Assembly: GCF_029892565.1 (NCBI RefSeq)
Contig: NZ_JARXVH010000001.1
Span: forward strand, 496,001-560,000
DNA: 64,000 bases
Direction of reading: 5' to 3'
DNA from: Streptomyces pseudovenezuelae
GTDB taxonomy: Bacteria; Actinomycetota; Actinomycetes; Streptomycetales; Streptomycetaceae
Shown piece by piece: positions 16,475 to 25,472 of this stretch. A program made the position numbers and the translations under genes. The stretch's first letter is position 1; each line of letters starts with the position of its first letter. The notes under the pieces are model-generated. The model saw only the letters and a program-made list of their open reading frames with translations. It ran no database searches and had not been told where the DNA came from.

Positions 16475-17704
16475 ATGACGAAGGCTCTCGAAGGCATCCG
16501 TGTCCTCGACATGACGCACGTCCAGTCCGGGCCCTCCGCCACCCAGCTGCTCGCCTGGCTCGGTGCGGACGTGGTCAAGCTGGAGGCGCCGACCGGTGAC
16601 ATCACGCGCAAGCAGCTGCGCGACCTCCCGGACGTCGACTCCCTCTACTTCACGATGCTCAACTGCAACAAGCGGAGCATCACCCTCAACACCAAGACCG
16701 AGCGCGGCAAGGAGATCCTCACCGAGCTGATCCGGCGCTCCGACGTCATGGTCGAGAACTTCGGACCGGGCGCGGTCGACCGTATGGGCTTCACCTGGGA
16801 CCGCATCCAGGAGATCAATCCGCGGATCGTCTATGCCTCCATCAAGGGGTTCGGGGACGGCCCGTACACCAACTTCAAGGCGTACGAGGTCGTCGCGCAG
16901 GCCATGGGCGGGTCGATGTCGACCACCGGTTTCGAGGACGGGCCGCCGCTGGCGACGGGGGCCCAGATCGGGGACTCCGGGACGGGTGTGCACGCCGTGG
17001 CGGGGATTCTCGCGGCGCTGTTCCAGCGGGAGAACACCGGGCGTGGGCAGCGGGTCAACGTGGCCATGCAGCACGCCGTACTCAACCTGTGCCGGGTGAA
17101 GCTGCGGGATCAGCAACGCCTGGCACATGGGCCGCTCGCTGAATATCCGAACGAGGACTTCGGCACCGAAGTTCCCCGCTCGGGCAACGCGTCCGGCGGG
17201 GGTCAGCCGGGCTGGGCGGTCAGGTGCGCGCCGGGCGGCCCGAACGACTACGTGTACGTCATCGTGCAGCCCGTCGGCTGGCAGCCGCTGAGCGAGCTGA
17301 TCGGCCGGCCCGAGCTGGCGGCCGACCCCGAGTGGGCGACGCCGGAGGCCCGGCTGCCCAAGCTCGGCAAGATGTTCCAGCTGATCGAGGAGTGGTCCTC
17401 CACCCTGCCCAAGTGGGTGGTCCTGGAGCGGCTCAACGCCCACAACATCCCGTGCGGGCCGATCCTGTCCACCAGGGAGATCATCGAGGACGACTCGCTG
17501 GTCGCCAACGAGATGGTCGTCACCGTGCCGCACCCCGAGCGCGGCGAGTTCGTGACCGTGGGCAGCCCGCTGAAGCTCTCCGACTCCCCCGTGGACGTGA
17601 CCAGTTCGCCGCTGCTCGGCGAGCACAACGAAGAGGTCTACATCGGCGAGCTAGGCCTCGGCGACGGGGAACTGCGCCTGCTCAAGTCGAACGGAGTGAT
17701 CTGA
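16475..17704 (+). CDS. frc: Formyl-CoA:oxalate CoA-transferase
   Basis: 409 residues, class III CoA-transferase. It closely matches the Oxalobacter enzyme as I recall it: [49 protein letters not shown], the catalytic Asp167 in [11 protein letters not shown], the glycine loop [11 protein letters not shown], and the C-terminal [11 protein letters not shown]. It moves CoA from formyl-CoA to oxalate, making oxalyl-CoA and formate. It is 12 bases after the ThDP enzyme and directly before the ADP-forming synthetase. This is the strongest single indicator that the locus degrades oxalate. Confidence 0.95.
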   Translation: MTKALEGIRVLDMTHVQSGPSATQLLAWLGADVVKLEAPTGDITRKQLRDLPDVDSLYFTMLNCNKRSITLNTKTERGKEILTELIRRSDVMVENFGPGAVDRMGFTWDRIQEINPRIVYASIKGFGDGPYTNFKAYEVVAQAMGGSMSTTGFEDGPPLATGAQIGDSGTGVHAVAGILAALFQRENTGRGQRVNVAMQHAVLNLCRVKLRDQQRLAHGPLAEYPNEDFGTEVPRSGNASGGGQPGWAVRCAPGGPNDYVYVIVQPVGWQPLSELIGRPELAADPEWATPEARLPKLGKMFQLIEEWSSTLPKWVVLERLNAHNIPCGPILSTREIIEDDSLVANEMVVTVPHPERGEFVTVGSPLKLSDSPVDVTSSPLLGEHNEEVYIGELGLGDGELRLLKSNGVI

Positions 17705-17705
17705 C

Positions 17706-19853
17706 GTGATGGCCGAAGACCGGGAGCTGACGGTGCGGTCGCTCCTCGACGCCGTGCGCGCCGAGGGGCGGGCGGCGCTGACCGCGCCCGAGGGCAAGGT
17801 GCTCGCCGACGCGTACGGGATCGCCGTACCGGGCGAGGAGTTGGCGACCGACGTCGACGAGGCGGTGGCGTACGCGGCACGCTTCGGCGGGCCGGTGGTG
17901 ATGAAGATCGTCTCGCCGGACATCCTGCACAAGACCGACGCCGGCGGAGTCGTCGTCGGTGTCGAAGGGGCCTCGGACGTGCGGGCCGCGTTCTGCCGGA
18001 TCATCGAGAACGCGCGTGCGTACGACGCGAACGCCCGCATCGAGGGCGTGCAGGTACAGGAGTTGCTGCCGCAGGGGCAGGAGGTCATCGTCGGCGCGGT
18101 GACGGACCCGACGTTCGGGAAGATCGTCGCGTTCGGGCTCGGCGGGGTGCTGGTCGAGGTCTTCAAGGACGTCACCTTCCGGCTCGCGCCGGTGAGCGCG
18201 GACGAGGCCCTGTCGATGCTGGACTCGATCCGGTCGGCGGAGATCCTGCGCGGGGTGCGCGGCCAGGCGGGTGTGGACCGGTGGGCGATCGCCGAGCAGA
18301 TCCGGCGGGTGTCCCAACTGATCGCGGACTTCCCGGAGATCGCGGAGGTCGACCTCAACCCGGTGATCGCCACGCCCCAGGGCGCGGTCGCCGCCGACAT
18401 CCGGGTGATCCTCGCCGAGAAGCAGCCGCCGCCCCGGCGCAAGTACACGCGCGCGGAGATCCTCATCTCGATGCGCCGTCTGATGGAGCCCGCCTCGGTC
18501 GCCGTGATCGGTGCCTCCAACGAGCAGGGCAAGATCGGCAATTCGGTGATGCGCAACCTCGTCGACGGCGGCTTCGCCGGGGAGATCCATCCGGTGAACC
18601 CCAAGGCCGATGACATTCTGGGCCGCAAGGCGTACAAGAGTGTCACCGACGTTCCCGGTGAGGTGGATGTGGCGGTCTTCGCGATCCCCGCCAAGTTCGT
18701 GGCCTCGGCCCTGGAGGAGGTGGGACGCAAGAACATCCCCAACGCCGTTCTCATCCCCTCAGGGTTCGCGGAGACCGGTGAAGTCGCGCTCCAGGACGAG
18801 ATCGTGGCGATCGCCGAGCGGTACGGCATCCGGCTGCTTGGCCCGAACATCTACGGCTACTACTCGACGTGGCAGGACCTGTGCGCCACGTTCTGCACGC
18901 CGTACGACGTCAAGGGCGGTGTCGCGCTGACCTCGCAGTCCGGTGGCATCGGAATGGCCATCCTGGGCTTCGCGCGCACCACGAAGACGGGCGTGTCAGC
19001 GATCGTCGGCCTCGGCAACAAGTCGGACCTGGACGAGGACGACCTGCTGACCTGGTTCGGCGAGGACCCGCACACCGACTGCATAGCGATGCACCTGGAG
19101 GACCTCAAGGACGGCCGGGCCTTCGTGGAGGCCGCGCGGGCCACCGTGCCGAAGAAGCCGGTCGTGGTGCTCAAGGCGGGCCGTACGGCGGCCGGCGCTA
19201 AGGCCGCGGGCTCGCACACCGGCGCTCTGGCGGGCGACGACGCTGTGTACGACGACATCCTGAAGCAGGCCGGGGTGATCCGGGCACCGGGTCTCAACGA
19301 CATGCTGGAGTACGCGCGCGGGCTGCCGGTGCTGCCCGCTCCCAAGGGCGACAACGTCGTGATCATCACCGGGGCCGGCGGCAGCGGAGTACTGCTGTCG
19401 GACGCGGTGACCGACAACGGCCTGACCCTGATGGAGATCCCCCCGGACCTGGACGAGGCCTTCCGGAAGTTCATCCCGCCCTTCGGGGCCGCGGGCAACC
19501 CGGTGGACATCACCGGGGGCGAGCCGCCCTCGACGTACGAGGCGACGATCCGGCTCGGTCTGGAGGACCCGCGCATCCACGCGCTCGTCCTCGGCTACTG
19601 GCACACGATCGTCACTCCCCCGATGGTCTTCGCGGAGCTCACCGCGCGCGTGGTGGCCGAGTTCCGGGAGCGCGGCATCGAGAAGCCCGTGGTGGCCTCG
19701 CTCGCGGGCGATGTCGAGGTCGAGGAGGCCTGTCAGTACCTCTACGAGCGTGGGGTCGTGGCGTACCCGTACACGACCGAGAAGCCGGTGGCCGTGCTCG
19801 GCGCGAAGTACCGCTGGGCGCGTGCGGCGGGGCTGTTGGGGGGCGGCTCATGA
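17706..19853 (+). CDS. ADP-forming acyl-CoA synthetase (acetate-CoA ligase family)
   Basis: 715 residues with fused subunits in beta-alpha order. The N-terminal ATP-grasp domain includes PVVMKIVSPDILHKTDAGGV and DLNPVIATPQGAVAADIRV (about residues 60-235). The CoA-binding Rossmann domain starts VAVIGASNEQGKIGN. The ligase domain has GGVALTSQSGGIGMA, the phosphohistidine region AAGSHTGALAGDD and FGAAGNPVDITGG. The GTG at 17706 is preferred because GGAG lies nine bases upstream; an ATG three bases later is possible. As third gene of the operon it probably activates oxalate or a related acid to the CoA ester to prime the Frc cycle, or recycles CoA. Confidence 0.85.
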   Translation: MMAEDRELTVRSLLDAVRAEGRAALTAPEGKVLADAYGIAVPGEELATDVDEAVAYAARFGGPVVMKIVSPDILHKTDAGGVVVGVEGASDVRAAFCRIIENARAYDANARIEGVQVQELLPQGQEVIVGAVTDPTFGKIVAFGLGGVLVEVFKDVTFRLAPVSADEALSMLDSIRSAEILRGVRGQAGVDRWAIAEQIRRVSQLIADFPEIAEVDLNPVIATPQGAVAADIRVILAEKQPPPRRKYTRAEILISMRRLMEPASVAVIGASNEQGKIGNSVMRNLVDGGFAGEIHPVNPKADDILGRKAYKSVTDVPGEVDVAVFAIPAKFVASALEEVGRKNIPNAVLIPSGFAETGEVALQDEIVAIAERYGIRLLGPNIYGYYSTWQDLCATFCTPYDVKGGVALTSQSGGIGMAILGFARTTKTGVSAIVGLGNKSDLDEDDLLTWFGEDPHTDCIAMHLEDLKDGRAFVEAARATVPKKPVVVLKAGRTAAGAKAAGSHTGALAGDDAVYDDILKQAGVIRAPGLNDMLEYARGLPVLPAPKGDNVVIITGAGGSGVLLSDAVTDNGLTLMEIPPDLDEAFRKFIPPFGAAGNPVDITGGEPPSTYEATIRLGLEDPRIHALVLGYWHTIVTPPMVFAELTARVVAEFRERGIEKPVVASLAGDVEVEEACQYLYERGVVAYPYTTEKPVAVLGAKYRWARAAGLLGGGS

Positions 19854-19866
19854 GGTGAGCGGACAA

Positions 19867-19899
19867 GGGGCCGGCCGACGGTGCGCGTCGGCCGGCCCC
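19867..19899. terminator. Strong hairpin terminator
   Basis: GGGGCCGGCCGAC (19867-19879) pairs perfectly with GTCGGCCGGCCCC (19887-19899) around a short loop, 14 bases after the acyl-CoA synthetase stop. It separates the enzyme operon from the two OFA transporter genes, which therefore probably have their own promoter in the following 70 bases. Confidence 0.8.
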
Positions 19900-19973
19900 G
19901 GGACCCGTGCGCGCACGAAAGGCATTGGACAGGGGGCGCTGGCCAGAGCTTTCGACGCTAGGGGTACTGAGCG

Positions 19974-21362
19974 ATGAAAACCACCGACTACTCGACGTCC
20001 GTCCCCTACAGGGAGGTGACGGACCGAAACGGCCGCGTGTACCGGATCGGCGAGTCGGACGTCGACATCATGGGCCGACCACGTAAGTGGATGGTCATCC
20101 TGCCCTGGGTGGGCATGATGGGCATCAGCTCCGCCGAATACGCGTTCACGTCGGCGGAGGACACGCTCCACGAGGCGCATCTGTGGAGCAGCGGACACAT
20201 CTTCTGGCTGATGGGCGTCTGGATCTTCTTCCAGGCGGCCGTGGCCTTCCCCGCCGGGCAGCTGCGCGAGAGCGGCAGGCTGCCGGCCCGTACGGCGATG
20301 ATGATCGGCGCCGTCGGGACCCTGCTGGGCTATCTGGCACTGGCGTTCGCGCCGAACGTGCTCGTCGCCTACTTCGGCTTCGGTATGTGCAGCGGCATCG
20401 GCGCCGGCCTCGTCTACGCGACCTGCGTGAACATGGTCGGCAAGTGGTATCCGGAGCGCAAGGGCGGCAAGACGGGCTTCGTCAACGGCGGCTTCGCCTA
20501 CGGATCCGTGCCCTTCGTCTTCCTGTTCACCTCGTACATGGACCTGGGCAACTACGAGGTCGTGCTGGCCTGTGTGGGTGTCGGGCTGTGCCTCGTGGTG
20601 GCGTCGGCGGGCTGGCTGTTCAAGGACCCGCCGAAGAACTGGTGGCCGGCGAACGTCGACCCGCTGCGGCTGACCGACGACCCGAAGATCCGGCGGGCGC
20701 TGGAGAAGAACCCGCCGGCCGTCAAGCAGTACACCCCCAAGGAGGCGGCTCGTCAGCCCGTGCTGTGGATGATGTGGTTCTGCCTCCTGTGCACGGCTGG
20801 CATCAACATCTTTGGTATCGCCTTCCAGGTCCCCTTCGGCAAGGACATGGGCTTCGCGGGCGGGATAGTGGCCACGGCGATGTCGCTCAAGGCGATCGTC
20901 AACGGCACGGGGCGTGGTGTCATCGGCTGGATCTCCGACCGCTACGGGCGCCGCAACACACTGGTCATCGTGTGCCTCGTGCTCGGTACGGCCCAGTTCG
21001 GCGTCCTGGCGTCCGGCCAGATGGGCAGCATGCCGTTCTTCCTGTTCTGCTCCATGGTCTCCGGCTTCGGCGGCGGCGCGATCTTCCCGCTGTTCGCGGC
21101 CATGACGGCGGACTACTTCGGTGAGAACAACAACGCCTCCAACTACGGCATGGTCTACAGCTCGAAGCTGATCTCCGGACTCGTCGGCTCCGGCATGGGC
21201 GCGGTCGTCGTCGGCGCGTGGGACTACCACGGTGCCTTCGTGCTCGCCGGCTCCGTCGGGCTGGCCTCCGCCGTGCTCGCGCTCTTCCTGAAGTCCCCGG
21301 GCCGCCCCAAGGCCCAACGCATCGTCCCCAACCCGCAACCGCTCGGCGAGGAGATGGCCTGA
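19974..21362 (+). CDS. OFA-family MFS transporter (oxalate/formate antiporter type), copy 1
   Basis: 462 residues with 12 predicted membrane segments. The hydrophilic start shares YREVTDRNGRVYRIGE with the next gene. Membrane landmarks are GFGMCSGIGAGLVYATCVNMVGKWYPER (in parts), the loop FKDPPKNWWPANVDPL and SGFGGGAIFPLFAAMTADYFG. It probably exchanges oxalate for formate or another monoacid across the membrane. It follows a strong terminator and is one base from its paralog downstream, so the two are co-expressed. Confidence 0.85.
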   Translation: MKTTDYSTSVPYREVTDRNGRVYRIGESDVDIMGRPRKWMVILPWVGMMGISSAEYAFTSAEDTLHEAHLWSSGHIFWLMGVWIFFQAAVAFPAGQLRESGRLPARTAMMIGAVGTLLGYLALAFAPNVLVAYFGFGMCSGIGAGLVYATCVNMVGKWYPERKGGKTGFVNGGFAYGSVPFVFLFTSYMDLGNYEVVLACVGVGLCLVVASAGWLFKDPPKNWWPANVDPLRLTDDPKIRRALEKNPPAVKQYTPKEAARQPVLWMMWFCLLCTAGINIFGIAFQVPFGKDMGFAGGIVATAMSLKAIVNGTGRGVIGWISDRYGRRNTLVIVCLVLGTAQFGVLASGQMGSMPFFLFCSMVSGFGGGAIFPLFAAMTADYFGENNNASNYGMVYSSKLISGLVGSGMGAVVVGAWDYHGAFVLAGSVGLASAVLALFLKSPGRPKAQRIVPNPQPLGEEMA

Positions 21363-21363
21363 C

Positions 21364-22770
21364 ATGACGGCGGACCCCATCGCAGCCGGCAACTCGTCGG
21401 CAGACCCCGATGCCGCACACCGTCCCTACCGTGAAGTGACCGACTCCCGAGGCCGCGTCTACCGCATAGGCGAGACCGACCGGGCCATCCTCGGCCACTC
21501 CCGCAAGTTCATGATCTACCTGCCCTGGATCGCCATGATGGCGATCAGCGTCTTCGAGTACGCGTACGGCTCCGCGGAGGACACCCTGTCCAGCGCGCAC
21601 GGCTGGACGCAGAGCAACACCTTCTGGATCCTCAGCGTCTGGGTGTTCTTCCAGGCCGGCATCGCCTTCCCGGCGGGCTGGATGCGCGAGAAGGGCATCC
21701 TGACGGCCCGCAGCGCCATGTACATCGGCTCCGTGATGTGTCTGATCGGGTTCTTCGCCCTGTCACACCTGAGCAACGTCCTGCTGGCGATCCTCGGCTT
21801 CGGCGTCATCGGCGGCATCGGCGCCGGCCTGGTCTACGCGACCTGCATCAACATGGTCGGCAAGTGGTTCCCCGAACGCCGGGGCGCCCGCACCGGCTTC
21901 GTCAACGGCGGCTTCGCCTACGGGTCGCTGCCGTTCATCTTCATCTTCAACTACGCCTTCGACACCGGGAACTACCACCGCGTCCTGGACCTGATCGGCT
22001 GCTACATCATGATCGTGGTCTTCGGGTGCGCGTTCTTCTTCAAGGACCCGCCGAAGAACTGGTGGCCCGCGGACATCGACCCGCTGACGTTCGCCGGCAA
22101 CGAGAAGAACGCGCAGAGCCTCGCGAAGAACCCGCCGGCGGCCAAGCAGTACACGCCCAAGGAGGCCATCAGGACAGGCATGCTGCCCCTGATGTGGGTG
22201 GCCATCGTGATGACCGCCGGCGTGTCGATCTTCGGGATCTCCTTCCAGGTCGACTACGCCAAGGAGGTCGGCTTCGGACCGCTCGTGGCCGCGTCCTCCA
22301 TGGGCGTCATGGCGGTCATCAACGGCATCGGGCGCGGTGTCGTGGGCTGGCTGTCCGACAAGTGGGGCCGCAAGCCGACCCTGGTGTTCGTCATCGTGGT
22401 GCTCGGGCTCGCGCAGTTCGGCGTGATCCTGGCGGGCGAGTTGAAGAGCGAGTGGCTGTTCCTGTTCTTCGCCTTCCTGTCCGGCTTCGGCGGCGGCGCG
22501 TTCTACCCGATGTTCGCGGCGCTGACCCCGGACTACTTCGGTGAGAACTACAACGCCACCAACTACGGGCTGGTGTACAGCGGAAAGCTGGTCAGCGGTC
22601 TGTTCGGCGGCGGCCTCGGCTCCATGGTGGTCGCGTCCTGGGGCTACGACGGCGCGTACGCGCTGGCCGGCGGCGTCTCGATGGCCGCGGCGGCGATAGC
22701 GCTGCTGTTGCGGCAGCCGGGTCGCAGCCGGGAGGTGACGCCGACTCCCCAGCCGCAACCGGCCGGCTGA
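21364..22770 (+). CDS. OFA-family MFS transporter, copy 2
   Basis: 468 residues with 12 predicted membrane segments. It is a tandem paralog of the preceding gene: both have the REVTDSRGRVYRIGE-type leader, GIGAGLVYATC.NMVGKW, FKDPPKNWWPA.DPL, an NPPA.KQYTPKEA loop and SGFGGGAFYPMFAA. The start lies one base after the copy 1 stop, with GAGGAG in the copy 1 coding end as ribosome site. Since the copies are well conserved, they may form a pair with different substrates (oxalate versus formate) or a heteromer; the sequence does not decide this. Confidence 0.85.
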   Translation: MTADPIAAGNSSADPDAAHRPYREVTDSRGRVYRIGETDRAILGHSRKFMIYLPWIAMMAISVFEYAYGSAEDTLSSAHGWTQSNTFWILSVWVFFQAGIAFPAGWMREKGILTARSAMYIGSVMCLIGFFALSHLSNVLLAILGFGVIGGIGAGLVYATCINMVGKWFPERRGARTGFVNGGFAYGSLPFIFIFNYAFDTGNYHRVLDLIGCYIMIVVFGCAFFFKDPPKNWWPADIDPLTFAGNEKNAQSLAKNPPAAKQYTPKEAIRTGMLPLMWVAIVMTAGVSIFGISFQVDYAKEVGFGPLVAASSMGVMAVINGIGRGVVGWLSDKWGRKPTLVFVIVVLGLAQFGVILAGELKSEWLFLFFAFLSGFGGGAFYPMFAALTPDYFGENYNATNYGLVYSGKLVSGLFGGGLGSMVVASWGYDGAYALAGGVSMAAAAIALLLRQPGRSREVTPTPQPQPAG

Positions 22771-22786
22771 CGGCCACACGCGCGTG

Positions 22787-22820
22787 AGGAGGCCCTCCCC
22801 GGGTGCGGGGAGGGCCTCCT
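22787..22820. terminator. Bidirectional terminator between convergent genes
   Basis: AGGAGGCCCTCCCC (22787-22800) is the exact complement of GGGGAGGGCCTCCT (22807-22820), a 14-bp stem with a 6-base loop. It sits between the OFA transporter stop (22770) and the stop of the leftward TIM-barrel gene (22841). Confidence 0.85.
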
Positions 22821-22840
22821 GAGGCGTGCCTAGCCGTGGT

Positions 22841-23890
22841 TCAGCACTTCTTCTCGCGCAGGGAGTGCAGATAGGCGCTGGAGCGGCGCGCGAACGTGAA
22901 GGACTCGGTGGGCTGGTCGTGCTCGGTCTGCCAGTGGTGGGCGAGGCGCTCGCCGCGCAGCCGGGACACGGCGGAGATGAACTTCTGGTAGTCGATGTCG
23001 CCGTCGCCGACGTCCACCATCCGGTAGCCGAACTCGTTCGAGGGGTCGCTCACCCCGTCCTTGACGTGGAAGAGCGGGTAGCGGTGCGGCTGCTTGAGCA
23101 CGTAGCGCAGGGGGTCGAACGGCGCCGGCTTGCCGTCGGGCCGGATCGAGAAGCGGAACTGGCCCGCGTACGCCCAGAAGATGTCCATCTCCAGGAACAC
23201 CAGGTCGGGGTCGGTCTCGGCGAGCAGCACGTCGTAGAGCCGGACCTTGGGATCGTCGGAGGCGAAGCCGAACTCGTCGGAGTGGTTGTGCTGGTAGAAC
23301 TTCATGCCGCGCTTCTTGGCGGCCGCCCCGTAGGTGTTGAACTCCTCCGCGGCGCGCTTCCACGCGTCGACGGTCGAGCCGTATCGGAACGGGCCGGACG
23401 CGGTGCCGATGTGCTTGAGGCCGAGGGCCTGGGCGTCGTCGAGGACCTTGGTGAGGTTCTGGGCGAAGGTGTACGCGTTCGGGTCGTCCGCGTAGTAGCC
23501 GACGTGGCTGCCGATCGGGTTCAGCCCGTGGCTGCGCGCCAGGCGCTTGAGCTGGGCGAGGGTTATGGGGCCCGCGGAGCCCTGTGTGTATCCGGCGAAC
23601 TCGACCTCGTCGTACCCGTACTTCTCCAACTCGGCGAAGACGGGGGCGAAGCCGAGCGTGGAGACCTTGTCGCGCAGGCTGTAGAGCTGGATGCCGAGCC
23701 GGCCGGGCGGCAGGACGGGACGGCCGCGACCGCCGGACGCGGCACCGGCGGACGTGCTCTCGGCGGCCGTCGCCGGGGTCGCCGCGGCGCCCAGCAGTGC
23801 GGCGGCGGTGGCACCCGCGGCCACGCCGAGCATGCCTCGTCTGCTGAGGCGGTGGGTGAGTTCGGGATCGGGCTGGGAGATGCGGCTCAT
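22841..23890 (-). CDS. Tat-exported sugar phosphate isomerase/epimerase-like TIM-barrel protein
   Basis: 349 residues. The Tat signal is LSRRGMLGVAAGATAAALLG, followed by a small-residue cleavage region (ATPATAAE). The mature part is an AP-endonuclease-2-type barrel: RLGIQLYSLRDKV, GYDEVEFAGYT, IGSHVGYY, KFYQHNHSDEF, FLEMDIFWAY and LFHVKDG carry the usual metal-binding His, Glu and Asp positions. The ATG at 23890 is preceded by GAGGAG. It acts outside the membrane, unusual for a phosphorylated-sugar enzyme, so the substrate is more likely a free sugar or keto-sugar. It is transcribed in the same direction as the Ebo-type operon, 100 bases downstream. Confidence 0.85.
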   Translation of the reverse strand: MSRISQPDPELTHRLSRRGMLGVAAGATAAALLGAAATPATAAESTSAGAASGGRGRPVLPPGRLGIQLYSLRDKVSTLGFAPVFAELEKYGYDEVEFAGYTQGSAGPITLAQLKRLARSHGLNPIGSHVGYYADDPNAYTFAQNLTKVLDDAQALGLKHIGTASGPFRYGSTVDAWKRAAEEFNTYGAAAKKRGMKFYQHNHSDEFGFASDDPKVRLYDVLLAETDPDLVFLEMDIFWAYAGQFRFSIRPDGKPAPFDPLRYVLKQPHRYPLFHVKDGVSDPSNEFGYRMVDVGDGDIDYQKFISAVSRLRGERLAHHWQTEHDQPTESFTFARRSSAYLHSLREKKC

Positions 23891-23990
23891 GCCTGGAACT
23901 CCTCGGATTCGGAGGGCGTTGTCAGTGGTGAGTGCTTCACTCGGTACCAGTCGGATCACAGCGATCGGACGGGTCGATGGGGCCGGTGCG

Positions 23991-25472
23991 TCAGGTGAGA
24001 CCGGCGAGTTGGAGCAGCAGTGACTTCACATCGGTGGCCGCGAGGCGGTCGCCGACAGCACGGGGAGTGGAGCAGATGAGGAGCGGACCGTCGTCGTCGC
24101 TCGCCGGAAGGCGGCCGTGGCTGCCGCGAATAGGTGACGGATCCAGGGGCACGACCGCCATGCGATAGCGCATGCCGAGCTTCTTGCGGGCCAGTGCCTT
24201 CGCCGCTTTGACCTTGACGTAGGGGTCGAGCGGATCCATGAACAACTCGACCGGGTCATAGCCGGGTTTGCGGTGGATCTCGACGAGCTGCGCGAAGTCG
24301 GGCGCTCGGTCGTCGTCGAGCCAGTAGTAGTACGTGAACCAGGCGTCCGGCTCCGCGACGGCGACGAGTTCGCCTGAGCGCGGGTGGTCGAGGTGGTGGG
24401 TCTTCTTGCCCTCGTCGTCCAGGAGTTGCTCGATGCCGGGCAGGTCGGCCAGGGCTGCCCGCGTGGCGTCGAGGTCCTCGGGGCGGCGCACATACACGTG
24501 GGCGATCTGGTGGTCGGCGACCGCGAAGGCACGGGACGTCATCGGGTCGAGGTACTCCATGCCGTCCTGCGTGTGCACTTCGAGGAGTCCGGCGCGGCGC
24601 AGGGCCCGGTTGATGTCGACGGGCCGGTCCGCGCGGGTGATGCCGTACTCGGACAGTGCGACGACGGTACGGCCCTCGGCGCGGGCGTCGTCCAGGAGCG
24701 GGGCCATCGCGGCGTCCAGATCAGCGGCCGCTTTCAGGGAGCGCGGGTCGTCGGGGCCGAAGCGCTGCAGGTCGTAGTCGAGGTGAGGGAGGTAGCAGAG
24801 CGCCAGGTCGGGGTGGCGGGTGCGCAGGATGTGGCGGGTCGCGTCGATGATCCACCGGCTGGAGACCAGGTCCGCGCCTGGTCCCCAGAAGTGGAAGAGG
24901 GGGAAGGTGCCGAGTTTCTCGGTGAGTTCGTCATGCAGGGCCGGGGGCCGGGTGTAGCAGTCGGGTTCCTTGCGGCCGTCGGCGTAGTAGACCGGGCGGG
25001 GGGTGACGGTGAAGTCGGTGTCGGCGCCCATGGCGTACCACCAGCAGATGTTGGCGACGGTGTAGCCGGGGTACGCGCGGCGGGCGGCGTCCCAGAGTTT
25101 GTCGCCGGCGACGAGGCCGTTGTGCTGGCGCCACAGCAGTACATCGCCGAGTTCGCGGAAGTACCAGCCGTTGCCGACGATGCCGTGCTCGGAGGGGTGG
25201 GTGCCGGTCAGGAAGGTGGACTGGGCGGCGCAGGTGACGGCGGGCAGGACGGTGCCGAGTGCGGCGCGGGAGCCGGACTGGGCGAGCGTCTTGAGGTGGG
25301 GCATGTGGTCGAGGAGACGGGGGGTGAGGCCTACGACGTCGAGGACGAGGAGGGGGGTGGGGTGCGACTCCCTGTGCGGGACAGGGTGCGGGGTGGCCTG
25401 CGGGCCATGGTTCGAGGCGGCCTGTGGGACAGGGTCCCCGGTGCCGTGCGGTTCGGCCGGTCGGTCGCTCAT
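23991..25472 (-). CDS. Alkaline phosphatase-superfamily phosphodiesterase/pyrophosphatase, last gene of the Ebo-type operon
   Basis: 493 residues. Fold landmarks are LLVLDVVGLTPRLLDHMP (first metal Asp), a nucleophile Thr in PAVTCAAQSTFLTGTHPSEHG, LPHLDYDLQRFGPDD, VVALSEYGI and ADHQIAHVYV. This arrangement fits nucleotide pyrophosphatase/phosphodiesterase enzymes. A proline/histidine-rich N-terminus (about 40 residues) precedes the domain. The start overlaps the eboE stop as ATGA. Homologous genes accompany ebo operons in Streptomyces as far as I recall. It may remove a phosphate or nucleotide group from the operon's product; that part is inference. Confidence 0.8.
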   Translation of the reverse strand: MSDRPAEPHGTGDPVPQAASNHGPQATPHPVPHRESHPTPLLVLDVVGLTPRLLDHMPHLKTLAQSGSRAALGTVLPAVTCAAQSTFLTGTHPSEHGIVGNGWYFRELGDVLLWRQHNGLVAGDKLWDAARRAYPGYTVANICWWYAMGADTDFTVTPRPVYYADGRKEPDCYTRPPALHDELTEKLGTFPLFHFWGPGADLVSSRWIIDATRHILRTRHPDLALCYLPHLDYDLQRFGPDDPRSLKAAADLDAAMAPLLDDARAEGRTVVALSEYGITRADRPVDINRALRRAGLLEVHTQDGMEYLDPMTSRAFAVADHQIAHVYVRRPEDLDATRAALADLPGIEQLLDDEGKKTHHLDHPRSGELVAVAEPDAWFTYYYWLDDDRAPDFAQLVEIHRKPGYDPVELFMDPLDPYVKVKAAKALARKKLGMRYRMAVVPLDPSPIRGSHGRLPASDDDGPLLICSTPRAVGDRLAATDVKSLLLQLAGLT

